A stretch of 37,970 nt of DNA from Oscillospiraceae bacterium (GTDB lineage Bacteria; Bacillota; Clostridia; Oscillospirales; Ruminococcaceae), in assembly GCA_029267825.1 (NCBI GenBank), contig JAJUHO010000006.1, forward strand, positions 1 through 37,970, given 5' to 3'. A program made the position numbers and the translations under genes. Positions 7,143 through 15,695 of this stretch are shown in pieces. The notes below the pieces were generated by a model that was given only the letters and a program-made list of their open reading frames with translations, ran no database searches and was not told the DNA's origin. The stretch's first letter is position 1; every line of letters starts with the position of its first letter.

Positions 7143-8456
7143 ATGGAATTTAAAACTCAAATGGAAGCTGCTAAAAAAGGTATAATTACAAAAGAAATGA
7201 AAATTGTTGCAGAAAAGGAAAAAATCCCGCCAGAAAGTCTTGTTGAACTTATAGCCAAAGGAGAAGTTATAATTCCTGCGAATGTAAGGCATAAATCAAT
7301 TTCTCCTGAGGGGATAGGCAAAGGCCTTAAAACAAAAGTAAACGTAAATCTTGGGATTTCAGGTGATAAGGCTGATTATGAGCTTGAAATGGAAAAGGCA
7401 AAGCTTGCCGTAAAATTTGGGGTAGAGGCAATAATGGACCTTAGCAATTACGGCAAGACAAATGTTTTTAGAAAAAAATTGATAGAATTTTCTCCTGCAA
7501 TGATAGGAACTGTTCCGATTTATGATGCAATAGGATATCTTGAAAAGGAGCTTTTAGAAATTACTGCAAAAGATTTTCTTTCTGTGGTGAAAGCACATGC
7601 AGAAGAAGGCGTGGACTTTATGACAATACATGCCGGAATAAACAAAAGGGCAGTTGAAGCTTTTAAACGTACAAAAAGACTTACAAATATTGTTTCAAGG
7701 GGAGGAGCTTTGCTATTTGCTTGGATGGAAATGACAGGCAATGAAAACCCCTTTTATGAATATTATGATGAAGTGCTTGAAATTCTTAGAGAATATGATG
7801 TCACCATAAGCCTTGGAGATGCTTTAAGGCCAGGCAGTATAAATGACAGCACGGATGCAGGACAGATAAGCGAACTTATTGAGCTTGGAAATCTTACAAA
7901 ACGTGCTTGGGAAAAAGATGTTCAGGTTATGGTTGAAGGGCCGGGACATATGGCAATGAATGAAATTGCCGCTAATATGACTTTGCAGAAAAAACTTTGC
8001 CATAATGCTCCTTTTTATGTGCTTGGTCCAATTGTAACTGATATAGCTCCGGGATATGATCATATAACTTCCGCAATAGGAGGAGCAATTGCTGCCGCAA
8101 ACGGTGCAGATTTTCTTTGCTATGTCACTCCGGCGGAACATTTAAGGCTTCCGGATATAAACGATGTAAAAGAGGGTATAGTGGCTTCAAAAATAGCGGC
8201 TCATGCAGCTGATATTGCAAAGGGGATTTCCGGTGCAAGGGAAATTGACAATAAGATGAGCGATGCAAGAAGAAGGATTGATTGGGAAGAGATGTTTTCT
8301 TATGCTATTGACCCTCAAAAAGCCAGGGAGTATTTTGAAAGCACCCCGCCGTCAGATAGGCATACTTGTTCCATGTGCGGGAAAATGTGTGCAATGAAAA
8401 CTACAAATATGATTTTAAACGGCGAAAAGATAGAACTTTGCGGAAAGGGCGAATAG
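7143..8456 (+). CDS. thiC: Phosphomethylpyrimidine synthase ThiC
   Basis: A radical SAM enzyme that converts aminoimidazole ribotide to HMP-phosphate, the pyrimidine half of thiamine. 437 residues, the short form seen in Clostridia and archaea without the N-terminal extension of the E. coli type. Landmarks are [16 protein letters not shown], the segment DFMTIHAGI and [11 protein letters not shown]-terminal 4Fe-4S motif CSMCGKMC (residues 409-416) has CX2CX3C spacing, one residue shorter than the CX2CX4C of the long form. AAGGGG (7129-7134) supports the start. First gene of the operon; thiE begins one base after its stop. Confidence 0.95.
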   Translation: MEFKTQMEAAKKGIITKEMKIVAEKEKIPPESLVELIAKGEVIIPANVRHKSISPEGIGKGLKTKVNVNLGISGDKADYELEMEKAKLAVKFGVEAIMDLSNYGKTNVFRKKLIEFSPAMIGTVPIYDAIGYLEKELLEITAKDFLSVVKAHAEEGVDFMTIHAGINKRAVEAFKRTKRLTNIVSRGGALLFAWMEMTGNENPFYEYYDEVLEILREYDVTISLGDALRPGSINDSTDAGQISELIELGNLTKRAWEKDVQVMVEGPGHMAMNEIAANMTLQKKLCHNAPFYVLGPIVTDIAPGYDHITSAIGGAIAAANGADFLCYVTPAEHLRLPDINDVKEGIVASKIAAHAADIAKGISGAREIDNKMSDARRRIDWEEMFSYAIDPQKAREYFESTPPSDRHTCSMCGKMCAMKTTNMILNGEKIELCGKGE

Positions 8457-8457
8457 C

Positions 8458-9102
8458 ATGAAGAAATTTAATCCTTTGCTTTACCTTGTTACAGACAGCT
8501 CCGGACTTGATGAAAAGGATTTTTTAAATAGGATTGAACAGGCATTAAAAGGCGGAGTTACGCTTTTGCAGTTAAGGGAAAAGGAAAAAAGCGGACTTGA
8601 ATTTTATAATTTGGCGCTGAAAGTAAAAAAAATTGCAGACTTTTATAATGTGCCTCTTATAATAGACGATAGGGTAGATATAGCTTTGGCGGCAAATGCC
8701 GATGGAGTTCATTTAGGACAAAGCGATATTCCGGTATTTGAGGCAAGAAAAATGCTTGGCAATGATAAAATAATAGGCGCCAGCACAAAAACAGTTGAAC
8801 AAGCTGAAAAAGCTGAAAAAGATGGTGCGGATTATCTTGGAGTGGGTGCAATTTTTCCGACAACCACAAAGGTAATAACCGTAATTACTCCTGTAAAAAC
8901 GCTTGATGAAATATGCAGGAACGTAAAAATACCTGTGGCCGCAATAGGTGGGCTTAATATAGGGAATATAAATGTTTTAAAAAATGTTCCAATAAGCGGA
9001 ATATGTGTTGTATCGGCAATAATGAAAAGCAAAAATCCATTTAATGCGGCAAAAGACTTAAAAGCAGCCATAATCAAACTTTTAAACGGAGATATGCAAT
9101 GA
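8458..9102 (+). CDS. thiE: Thiamine-phosphate synthase
   Basis: Joins HMP-pyrophosphate and the thiazole phosphate to give thiamine phosphate. 214 residues forming a TIM barrel. The family motifs are LYLVTDS at the start, TLLQLREK, the segment VPLIIDDRVDIALAANADGV with the Mg-binding Asp, GASTKTVEQ, and GVGAIFPTTTK, the phosphate-binding loop. It starts one base after thiC and overlaps thiD by 4 bases (ATGA), so the three are translated as a unit. The thiazole-forming genes are not in this window. Confidence 0.95.
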   Translation: MKKFNPLLYLVTDSSGLDEKDFLNRIEQALKGGVTLLQLREKEKSGLEFYNLALKVKKIADFYNVPLIIDDRVDIALAANADGVHLGQSDIPVFEARKMLGNDKIIGASTKTVEQAEKAEKDGADYLGVGAIFPTTTKVITVITPVKTLDEICRNVKIPVAAIGGLNIGNINVLKNVPISGICVVSAIMKSKNPFNAAKDLKAAIIKLLNGDMQ

Positions 9103-9878
9103 AAAAAGTGCTTGCCATTGCCGGATCTGACCCAAGCGGCGGTGCCGGAATTCAAGCGGATATCAAAACAATTTCGGCCCATGCTATGTATGCCATGTCA
9201 GTTGAAACCGCATTAACTGTTCAAAATACTATGGGCGTTTATGAAGTAATTGGACTGCCTGCCGATTTTGTAAAAAAACAGCTTGAATGTGTTTTGGATG
9301 ACATTCCTCCGGATGCAATAAAAATAGGGATGCTTTTTTCGTCTGATATAGTGGACTGCATAACGAAAGTGCTTGGCAAATTTGGGATGAAGAACATTGT
9401 GCTTGATCCTGTTATGATTTCCACAAGCGGCAAAAGGCTTTTGGACAAAACAGCTGAAAATGCTTTGATAGACAAGCTTTTTCCGCTTTCAGATTTGATA
9501 ACCCCAAATATACATGAAGCGGAAAAAATCAGTGGAATGATAATAAATTCATTGGAAGATATGAAAAAAGCTGCGGTTTTAATTTCGCGCTTTTGTAAAG
9601 GTGGAGTGCTTGTCAAAGGCGGACATTTTGGAAATTGTACCGATGTGCTTTATTTTGAAAATCAATTTTTTGTTTTTGAAGGGGAAAGGATAGATAATCC
9701 TAATACTCATGGCACAGGCTGTACGCTTTCCTCGGCAATAGCCTGCAATCTTGCCGCAGGTAGGAATTTGCCTGAAAGCGTCATGCTTGCAAAAGAATAT
9801 GTAACCGGAGCTATAAAAGCCATGCTTGATATTGGAAAAGGCAGAGGACCGCTTAATCATTTCTGGAAATTAAAATAA
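9099..9878 (+). CDS. thiD: Hydroxymethylpyrimidine/phosphomethylpyrimidine kinase
   Basis: Phosphorylates HMP and HMP-P to HMP-PP, the substrate of ThiE. 259 residues with a ribokinase-like fold. Visible motifs are VLAIAGSDPSGGAGIQADIK at the N-terminus, LDPVMISTSG, the anion-hole segment NPNTHGTGCTLSSAIA with the catalytic region near the C-terminus, and GPLNHFW at the end. The length is standard. It overlaps thiE by ATGA and is last in the riboswitch-controlled operon, followed by an intrinsic terminator. Confidence 0.95.
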   Translation: MKKVLAIAGSDPSGGAGIQADIKTISAHAMYAMSVETALTVQNTMGVYEVIGLPADFVKKQLECVLDDIPPDAIKIGMLFSSDIVDCITKVLGKFGMKNIVLDPVMISTSGKRLLDKTAENALIDKLFPLSDLITPNIHEAEKISGMIINSLEDMKKAAVLISRFCKGGVLVKGGHFGNCTDVLYFENQFFVFEGERIDNPNTHGTGCTLSSAIACNLAAGRNLPESVMLAKEYVTGAIKAMLDIGKGRGPLNHFWKLK

Positions 9879-9887
9879 TTTTAATAA

Positions 9888-9923
9888 CAAAAACGGCTGA
9901 ATATAAAAGTTCAGCCGTTTTTG
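9888..9923. terminator. Bidirectional terminator between thiD and the spore protein gene
   Basis: AAAACGGCTGAA / TTCAGCCGTTTT forms a 12-bp stem with an 8-base loop. A and T runs on both sides let it serve thiD on the plus strand and the convergent spore protein gene on the minus strand. Confidence 0.85.
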
Positions 9924-9966
9924 CATTTTAATCAATTTTTAGAAATTCAATTTTCTTTTAGACAGG

Positions 9967-10149
9967 TTATTTTTGGGTCTTGTAGGCGTCTATCATCTTT
10001 TTAACCATACGTCCGCCTATCGATCCTGCCTGCTGTGAAGTCAAGTCACCGTTGTATCCGGGCTTGAGGGTTACCCCTACTTCGTTTGCAGACTCCATCT
10101 TGAAACGTTCTAAAGCTTCTCTGCCTTGCGGTGTTGTTACGCCTTTCAT
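9967..10149 (-). CDS. Alpha/beta-type small acid-soluble spore protein
   Basis: A 60-residue DNA-binding protein that coats the chromosome in dormant spores and protects it from UV and chemical damage. The signature motifs are clear: ALERFKMESANEVGV, where the Glu-Ser pair corresponds to the site cut by the germination protease, and YNGDLTSQQAGSIGGRMVKKMI. AAGGAG lies 11 bases before the ATG. A weak sigma-G-like promoter (TGATA, 18 bases, CACAATA on the minus strand, plus-strand 10217-10246) fits forespore expression, but each box has one mismatch. Its presence shows that the organism makes endospores. Confidence 0.95.
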   Translation of the reverse strand: MKGVTTPQGREALERFKMESANEVGVTLKPGYNGDLTSQQAGSIGGRMVKKMIDAYKTQK

Positions 10150-10279
10150 AACACTTACAACTCCTTAAAAAATAATTTTTGAAGCATGGGGTTTGCTTTA
10201 TTAGTATTGCATAACTTATTGTGTTTATAAGTGTAATTTTTTATCAACATCACCAAATTTTATCATTGACAAATCAAAT

Positions 10280-11869
10280 TCAAAATGGAGCAAAATTTTC
10301 CATTATTTTAAGAGCAATCCGTATCCCGTCAACAGCGGCACTCATTATTCCGCCTGCATATCCGGCGCCTTCTCCGCAAGGATAAAGATTTTCGACGTTT
10401 ATTGACTGTAAAGTTTCATTTCTTGTGATTCTTATAGGTGAGGAAGTTCTTGTTTCAGGGGCAGTAAGAATGGCATCCTTTTCACCAAAGCATTTCATGC
10501 TTTTTGAAAATTTTTCTATGCCTACTTTCATCGTATCGATTATAAATTTTGGAAAAATTTCATTGAAATCCGCTTCTTTTATGCCAATTGAATAGGATGG
10601 TAGAACGTTTTTAATTGTAATTCCGGATTTCCCTTCAAGAAAATTTCCAACTGAAACCGCAGGGGCCTTGTAGCCTTTTGTACCGGAAATATAAGCTTTG
10701 CGTTCAATTTCTCTGGCGAAATTCATTCCATCGAAAATGTTTTTCCCAAAGTCATCCGGAGAAACCGATACAACCAGAGCTGAATTTGCATTTTGCTTGT
10801 TTCTTAAAAATTCACTCATTCCGTTAGTTACTACTGTTTGAAGTTCGCTTGATGATGGTACAACAACTCCTCCCGGGCACATGCAAAATGTGTATACGGC
10901 ACGTTCTGCCGTGCGGTATGAAAGCTGATATTCCCCCTGAGGCAGCAAAGGGTTGTCAAAATGCTTTCCGTAAAGGCTTTTATTTACACTTTCTTGGGTA
11001 TGTTCAATTCTTGCGCCGACTGAAAATGCTTTGGGCTCCATAAAAACCCCTTTTTGAGCAAGCATTTCAAACGTGTCCCTTGCACTGTGACCGACCGCAA
11101 GAATTAAAGCTCCGGTTTTAATTTTTTCATTTCCAAGTGAAACAGAACAAAGCCTGCCGTTTTTTATTTCAATGTCAGAAAGCTTGGTATCAAACCGAAT
11201 TTCTCCGCCAAGACTTATTATTTTTTCTCTTAAAGCTTTTACCACTCTGCGCAGATTATCCGTTCCTATGTGAGGCTTTGCTTTTACCAGAATTTCTTCG
11301 GGAGCGCCAAATTCAACAAATTTTTCAAGTATATGCCTGCAAAGAGGATCTTTTATTCTTGTGGTAAGCTTTCCGTCTGAAAAAGTTCCTGCACCGCCCT
11401 CTCCAAATTGTACATTACATTCACAATCGAGCACTTCATTTTCCCAAAAATTATTTACCTTTTGGATTCTTTTTTCTACATTTGAGCCGCGTTCTATTAT
11501 AAGCGGTTTGTATCCGTATTCCGCAAGGGTAAGTGCTGCAAAAATTCCGGCCGGCCCAAAGCCTGCTATTACAATTTTCCCGTCAGGTTTTTGTGAACCT
11601 ATTTTAGGCTCTAATTTTGAAATTGCCGCGGGTGAGCAGTTTTTAAATTTTTCACAAAGACCTGTTTCAAGCTTTTCAGATTTAAGTTCAGCGTATATGC
11701 TGCTTACAAATTTAATTTTATCATGTTTTCTTGCATCGAGAGATGTTTTGTGTATTTCCGCTTTAAGAACGTCGGAGCATGAAATTCCGACTTTTTTAAA
11801 GGCAAGCTCTATTATGTCATTTTTGGATGCTTCAATAGGTGTTTCTATTTCTGATATTATTATTGCCAC
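10280..11869 (-). CDS. FAD-dependent dehydrogenase (COG2509 type)
   Basis: 529 residues. An N-terminal region of about 95 residues precedes the dinucleotide-binding motif GFGPAG (103-108). It then shows NVQFGEGGAGTFSDGKL, the segment GHSARDTFEML, EPKAFSVGARIEH, and a C-terminal FAD-binding block PCGEGAGYAGGIMSAAVDG. This is the pattern of the uncharacterised NAD/FAD-dependent dehydrogenases widespread in Clostridia; the substrate is unknown. The start is GTG at 11869 with AAAGGA about 10 bases before it. The gene lies only about 20 bases past the cdaR terminator, so its expression may depend on read-through or on a promoter inside cdaR. Confidence 0.85.
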   Translation of the reverse strand: MAIIISEIETPIEASKNDIIELAFKKVGISCSDVLKAEIHKTSLDARKHDKIKFVSSIYAELKSEKLETGLCEKFKNCSPAAISKLEPKIGSQKPDGKIVIAGFGPAGIFAALTLAEYGYKPLIIERGSNVEKRIQKVNNFWENEVLDCECNVQFGEGGAGTFSDGKLTTRIKDPLCRHILEKFVEFGAPEEILVKAKPHIGTDNLRRVVKALREKIISLGGEIRFDTKLSDIEIKNGRLCSVSLGNEKIKTGALILAVGHSARDTFEMLAQKGVFMEPKAFSVGARIEHTQESVNKSLYGKHFDNPLLPQGEYQLSYRTAERAVYTFCMCPGGVVVPSSSELQTVVTNGMSEFLRNKQNANSALVVSVSPDDFGKNIFDGMNFAREIERKAYISGTKGYKAPAVSVGNFLEGKSGITIKNVLPSYSIGIKEADFNEIFPKFIIDTMKVGIEKFSKSMKCFGEKDAILTAPETRTSSPIRITRNETLQSINVENLYPCGEGAGYAGGIMSAAVDGIRIALKIMENFAPF

Positions 11870-11885
11870 TTTTCAAAAATCCTTT

Positions 11886-11920
11886 CTTTAAAAAAACAAC
11901 GCCCATGCGAGCGTTGTTTT
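11886..11920 (-). terminator. Terminator after cdaR
   Basis: AAAACAACGC / GCGTTGTTTT (11893-11902 with 11911-11920) forms a 10-bp stem with an 8-base loop. On the minus strand it ends in a T run. It falls between cdaR and the FAD dehydrogenase, whose ribosome binding site begins almost at the end of the T run. Confidence 0.8.
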
Positions 11921-11924
11921 GGTT

Positions 11925-13223
11925 TTATTGGGCTGTGCTTTTAGCTTTAAAAGTAGCCGTATAGCTGTCGTATGCCCATACGCAGCCTTTATTTGGTACG
12001 ATAAAAGTTATCGGATTATTAAAGTATTCACCATTTTTCAAATTAAGCCCAAGCAAATCAACTTGTGCCACAACGTCTTGAGCAGACAAGTCTTTTATTA
12101 TGTCCTCATATCCGATAAATGTAACGGTCCAACCTGACGTTACCGTTTCCACTTCAAAATTTGCCGGAACGTTTATAAACGAAATATTTTTGTTTTTTAT
12201 GTTTAAAGTTTTCTTTGCAAGTCCTTCGCTTTCAAAAGATACTGAAACATTTTGTATTCCTGATAGATTTTGAAAATCACTGTCAAGTTCCACAGGGAAA
12301 TTAAATACCGAACCTATGTCTATATCCCTTAAATCAATATACCCAAGAAGATAATCATTTATGTTTTGTATTTTGCTGCTTGGGCCTGCAACTTCAATAG
12401 AAGAATAATCCATATTGAATTTTAAATCTTCCAGCGGAAATCCTGTCGGGAGATTAGTAAATCTAACTTTAAATGTCAGCGTTTTTTTCATATATATTGG
12501 TATGGACACAGAGAAATTTGTTTGGTTTATATTTAAGTCTGATGTGTCCATAACCTTGTCGCCGCTGTATAAGATTAATTGGTTTCCGGAAGTCACTTCA
12601 TACGATTCTGTAAGAGGCTGCTTGTCAGTTCCGTAATCAGTTTTTACAACGCATTTTGTAATTTTGTTGATTTGCTCTTCAGGACCGGTAATGGTTACGG
12701 TGTTGGGGGAAACAATAGGAGTGCCTTTCATATAGCCATCTGCCGCATTGGCGTTAGGCGCTTCCGCTTCAAGTGGGAAATTCTTTGAAACTATTTTATC
12801 AAACGTCACCGGAATTGTAGATGGTCTTACTGAAAGGACGTTGAATTGTTTTCCGCTTTTGCTTGTAACTTCAAGTGAAAGCTGATATTTTCCAGCGGAA
12901 GTAATGTTTTCAATTATTGCTTTGGCCACAAGGTCTGATGAAGTTAAATCTCCTATTTCAGAGCGATTTCCTTCAATTTGAACGGTTACGTTTTCAAATT
13001 CCTGCCGGATTACTGAAAGCCCGTTTCTTTCGGCTGATGTACCGCTTAAATCTATTTTTACCGGAACATCTTTTATTGTCGGTGTTATTATTGGATAGAC
13101 TGTGGCAGAAATAAAAAACCAAACTATGATTGCCATTATCATAGAATAAATTATAAGCTTTATGTTATCTTTGAAGGAAATCCTAAAACGCTTTAAAAGT
13201 GCGAGTATGGATTCAAGATTCAT
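11925..13223 (-). CDS. cdaR: CdaA regulatory protein CdaR (YbbR domains)
   Basis: A membrane-anchored extracytoplasmic protein that modulates the diadenylate cyclase CdaA. 432 residues: a short cytosolic N-terminus, one membrane helix at about 22-43 (IIYSMIMAIIVWFFIS), then several YbbR repeats rich in beta strands. Typical YbbR features are DVPVKIDLSG, then VTITGPEEQI and VEVAGPSSKI. The start at 13223 was preferred over an upstream TTG because it makes an ATGA overlap with the cdaA stop, and GGAGG lies 11 bases upstream; the TTG is itself part of that ribosome binding site. Four YbbR-like repeats seem present, but their borders were not computed. Confidence 0.9.
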   Translation of the reverse strand: MNLESILALLKRFRISFKDNIKLIIYSMIMAIIVWFFISATVYPIITPTIKDVPVKIDLSGTSAERNGLSVIRQEFENVTVQIEGNRSEIGDLTSSDLVAKAIIENITSAGKYQLSLEVTSKSGKQFNVLSVRPSTIPVTFDKIVSKNFPLEAEAPNANAADGYMKGTPIVSPNTVTITGPEEQINKITKCVVKTDYGTDKQPLTESYEVTSGNQLILYSGDKVMDTSDLNINQTNFSVSIPIYMKKTLTFKVRFTNLPTGFPLEDLKFNMDYSSIEVAGPSSKIQNINDYLLGYIDLRDIDIGSVFNFPVELDSDFQNLSGIQNVSVSFESEGLAKKTLNIKNKNISFINVPANFEVETVTSGWTVTFIGYEDIIKDLSAQDVVAQVDLLGLNLKNGEYFNNPITFIVPNKGCVWAYDSYTATFKAKSTAQ

Positions 13224-14095
13224 TTTGTTTTTGTCCTCCAAAAGCTGATCTTTTTTTCTTTTTGGACTATTGGTTTTTCGGGTATAAGCCTTGTCCTCAA
13301 ATATTTTTTAAGAGTGTCGCGTGTAAAGCCTCTTGAAAGCTCTCCGTTTTCGGCAATTGAAATTGTTCCCGTTTCTTCGGAAACAACTATTACTATTGCG
13401 TCAGAATTTTCACTCATGCCTATTGCGGCACGATGTCTTGAACCAAGCTGCTTGTTTATAAGTTCTTCCTTTTGCGGTTTTGGCAAAAAGCATGCCGCAG
13501 CAAGTATCATTCCGTCGCGTATTATTACAGCACCGTCATGCAGCGGGGTTTTTGGATAGAAAATGTTCCCCAGCAGTTCTCTTGAAGGTGTAGCATTTAA
13601 AATTGTACCCGTATCTATTTGTTCTCCAAGCTTTGTTTGCCGTTCAATTACAATCAAAGCTCCGGTAGTTGTTTCGGAAAGTTCTTCGCAGGAATCAACT
13701 ATAGCATCAATTGCTGCTTCCCACCTTGCAATAAGTGTTTCATCATCTTGTATTCCCAGCGAAAAGATGCCTATTCTTTTCACTTTGGTCCTGCCCACTT
13801 TTTCAAGGGCTCTTCTAAGCTCCGGCTGGAATATTACGAACAGTGCAAAAAGGCCTATATCAAAGGTCTTGCTTAGTATGAATGTCAAAGTTTTCAATCC
13901 AAGCTGACTTGCCACAAGGTATGCAAGTATAAGCAGCAAAATGCCCTTTACAAGCTGAAAAGCCCTTGTTTCCCTAATCATTTTCCAGCCTTTGTATATT
14001 AAATATGAAAGGAGCGCGATATCCAAAAAGTCAATCGGCTTTATGGACCTTAGTATGCTCCAAATGCTTGAAAAAGTTGAAATAATAAAGTCCAA
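13220..14095 (-). CDS. cdaA: Diadenylate cyclase CdaA
   Basis: Makes cyclic di-AMP from two ATP; the nucleotide controls potassium, osmotic and cell wall homeostasis. 291 residues: three N-terminal membrane helices (within about 1-90), then the DAC domain. The catalytic motifs are D187-G-A (TPLHDGAVI) and R220-H-R (GSRHRAAIG). The start is a TTG with AAAGGA 9 bases upstream. It is translationally coupled to cdaR. The classic third member, glmM, is not here but about 8 kb away on the other strand. Confidence 0.95.
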   Translation of the reverse strand: MDFIISTFSSIWSILRSIKPIDFLDIALLSYLIYKGWKMIRETRAFQLVKGILLLILAYLVASQLGLKTLTFILSKTFDIGLFALFVIFQPELRRALEKVGRTKVKRIGIFSLGIQDDETLIARWEAAIDAIVDSCEELSETTTGALIVIERQTKLGEQIDTGTILNATPSRELLGNIFYPKTPLHDGAVIIRDGMILAAACFLPKPQKEELINKQLGSRHRAAIGMSENSDAIVIVVSEETGTISIAENGELSRGFTRDTLKKYLRTRLIPEKPIVQKEKKISFWRTKTK

Positions 14096-14141
14096 CCAGT
14101 CACGTCCTTTCTTTTTCTTGCTTTTAAAAAGTCATAATATA

Positions 14142-14169
14142 ATTTTATCATAAAACGGCAAATTTTCAA
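14142..14169 (-). promoter_or_regulatory. Probable promoter of cdaA-cdaR
   Basis: On the minus strand, TTGAAA, a 16-base spacer and TAAAAT lie about 47 bases ahead of cdaA. Each box is close to consensus, but the region is A/T-rich, so confidence is moderate. Confidence 0.45.
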
Positions 14170-14223
14170 GGCTTTTTAATAGTTTGTAGTTAAATTGTAA
14201 TAATATTTCTTTAAGTGCAGTTA

Positions 14224-14260
14224 GTCCCGCTGCAAAATTGCATTGACTTTGCAGCGGGAC
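14224..14260 (-). terminator. Long perfect hairpin after the desulfurase-like gene
   Basis: A 13-bp perfect stem (GTCCCGCTGCAAA, 14224-14236, with 14248-14260) and an 11-base loop, 5 bases past the stop of the minus-strand gene. There is no T run on the minus strand, so it may be a weak or factor-assisted terminator, or a structure protecting the mRNA 3' end. Confidence 0.55.
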
Positions 14261-14265
14261 CGGAT

Positions 14266-15393
14266 TTATTTTTTAATTTGTTTTAAAGTTTTGACAATGG
14301 CGTATACCTGTTCTTCCGTGTTAAATAAAGACGGTGCGAAGCGAACGGTGCCTTCCGGAGCGCTGCCTATTGTTTTGTGAGCAAGCGGGGCGCAGTGCAG
14401 TCCGCCTCTTAAAGCAAAACCTTTGTCGCTCAAAGCTTTTGCAAGTTCTTCCGGTGAGAAGCCGTCAATATTGAAAGACACTATGGGAACATAATTGCAG
14501 TATGGTTTTCTGTATATTTTTATACCTTTAATAGGCGAAATCCCCTTGATAAACATATCGCAGAGCTTTTTTTCGTGAGCAAAAATTTTGTTTATTCCGA
14601 TTTTGTTTACAAAGGAAATTCCTGCGCCAAGCGAAAGTACTCCGACGGTATTTACGGTTCCGGATTCAAATCGGTCCGGAAGAAAATCAGGCTGTTCAAG
14701 ACTGAATGAGGAAGAGCCTGTTCCGCCTTCTATAATTGGGCTTAAAGGAAACTTTCCGTCGGTTATCATAAGTCCGGTTCCTGTTGTGCCGAAAAGTCCC
14801 TTGTGGCCTGATGTGCAAAGGATGTTTATGCCGTCTGAGAGTTTTAGAGGTATTATTCCGCAGGCTTGAGCCCCATCGGCTATAAAGCAAATGCCATGCC
14901 TCTTGCAAATTTCTCCAATTTTTTTAAACGGAAGTATTTGACCGGTGACATTGCTTGCTATCGTGCATACAATTGCTTTCGTATCGCTTTTTATCAGTTT
15001 TTCAAAATTATAAATAGTAATATTGTCATTTTCAGATGTTTTTGCAATGTCAAATGAGCAATCTTTTTTTGAAGATAACGAAAAAACCGGACGGGCAACA
15101 GAATTGTGCTCCAAATCTGAGATGATGACGTGTCCTCCGTCCGATAGCAAGCCTTTTATGGCAAAATTAAGCGCATGCGTGCAATTGTGGGTAAAAATTA
15201 CGTTTTCAATTTGGCTTCCAAAAAAATCTGCACAGATATTTCTGGCGTTATAAACAGCCATGGCTGTTTGCATTGAAAGCTTGTGCCCGCTTCTTCCGGG
15301 ATTGCCTCCGTATTTTGAAAACGCCGTCAAAACGGCGTTTTTTACACTTTCCGGTTTTGGGAAAGAGGTAGCCGCATTGTCAAAATTAATCAA
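14266..15393 (-). CDS. Class V aminotransferase, cysteine desulfurase family
   Basis: A PLP enzyme of 375 residues related to NifS/SufS and Csd, of the subfamily paired with DUF3343 proteins in Clostridia. The start MINFDNAATSFPKP is diagnostic. The PLP lysine is K198 in SGHKGLFG. The likely persulfide cysteine is C334 in RGGLHCAPLAHK. It would take sulfur (or selenium) from cysteine (or selenocysteine) and pass it on. It overlaps the DUF3343 gene upstream by ATGA, so that protein is the natural acceptor. Whether it serves selenium, tRNA thiolation or another route cannot be told from the sequence. Confidence 0.85.
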   Translation of the reverse strand: MINFDNAATSFPKPESVKNAVLTAFSKYGGNPGRSGHKLSMQTAMAVYNARNICADFFGSQIENVIFTHNCTHALNFAIKGLLSDGGHVIISDLEHNSVARPVFSLSSKKDCSFDIAKTSENDNITIYNFEKLIKSDTKAIVCTIASNVTGQILPFKKIGEICKRHGICFIADGAQACGIIPLKLSDGINILCTSGHKGLFGTTGTGLMITDGKFPLSPIIEGGTGSSSFSLEQPDFLPDRFESGTVNTVGVLSLGAGISFVNKIGINKIFAHEKKLCDMFIKGISPIKGIKIYRKPYCNYVPIVSFNIDGFSPEELAKALSDKGFALRGGLHCAPLAHKTIGSAPEGTVRFAPSLFNTEEQVYAIVKTLKQIKK

Positions 15394-15626
15394 ATTTTAC
15401 CACCCGTTTCAATAAATCCGTTTTGCTTAATAGAGGCGTTTTCAAGGATTTTTAATATGCTTCTGATATCGCCTTTCACCCTGATGCTGTATCCGCATCC
15501 GGTAGCCAATTCTTTTGGGGTTCTTTGTATTTCGCAATAGTACCCCATTGATTTTAGCAGGTTCTGAGCCTTGATGGCGTAAGTTATTGAAGTAAGGGCA
15601 ATCAAATAAAAAGAAGAAGCCGCCAT
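15390..15626 (-). CDS. DUF3343 putative sulfur/selenium carrier
   Basis: A 78-residue protein matching the DUF3343 family, also found as the C-terminal domain of some YedF proteins. The sequence YLIALTSITYAIKAQNLLKS, then ATGCGYSIRV, is characteristic; C44 in the GCGYS turn is the conserved candidate for carrying a persulfide or selenide. A further Cys is at 31. AGAGGTGA precedes the ATG. It is fused by an ATGA overlap to the desulfurase-like gene. It lies 70 bases after ispF with no terminator visible between them. Confidence 0.8.
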   Translation of the reverse strand: MAASSFYLIALTSITYAIKAQNLLKSMGYYCEIQRTPKELATGCGYSIRVKGDIRSILKILENASIKQNGFIETGGKI

Positions 15627-15695
15627 AAAAAATCACCTCTGGTAGTAGTGCAGGGGATATTTTATTTTATGCGGCTTTTATATAATTTGATATAT

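Noticed and set aside
11361-11891. Plus-strand ORF (176 codons) opposite the FAD dehydrogenase
   Set aside because: Shadow of a strongly recognised gene; Ser/Phe-rich translation without a domain pattern.
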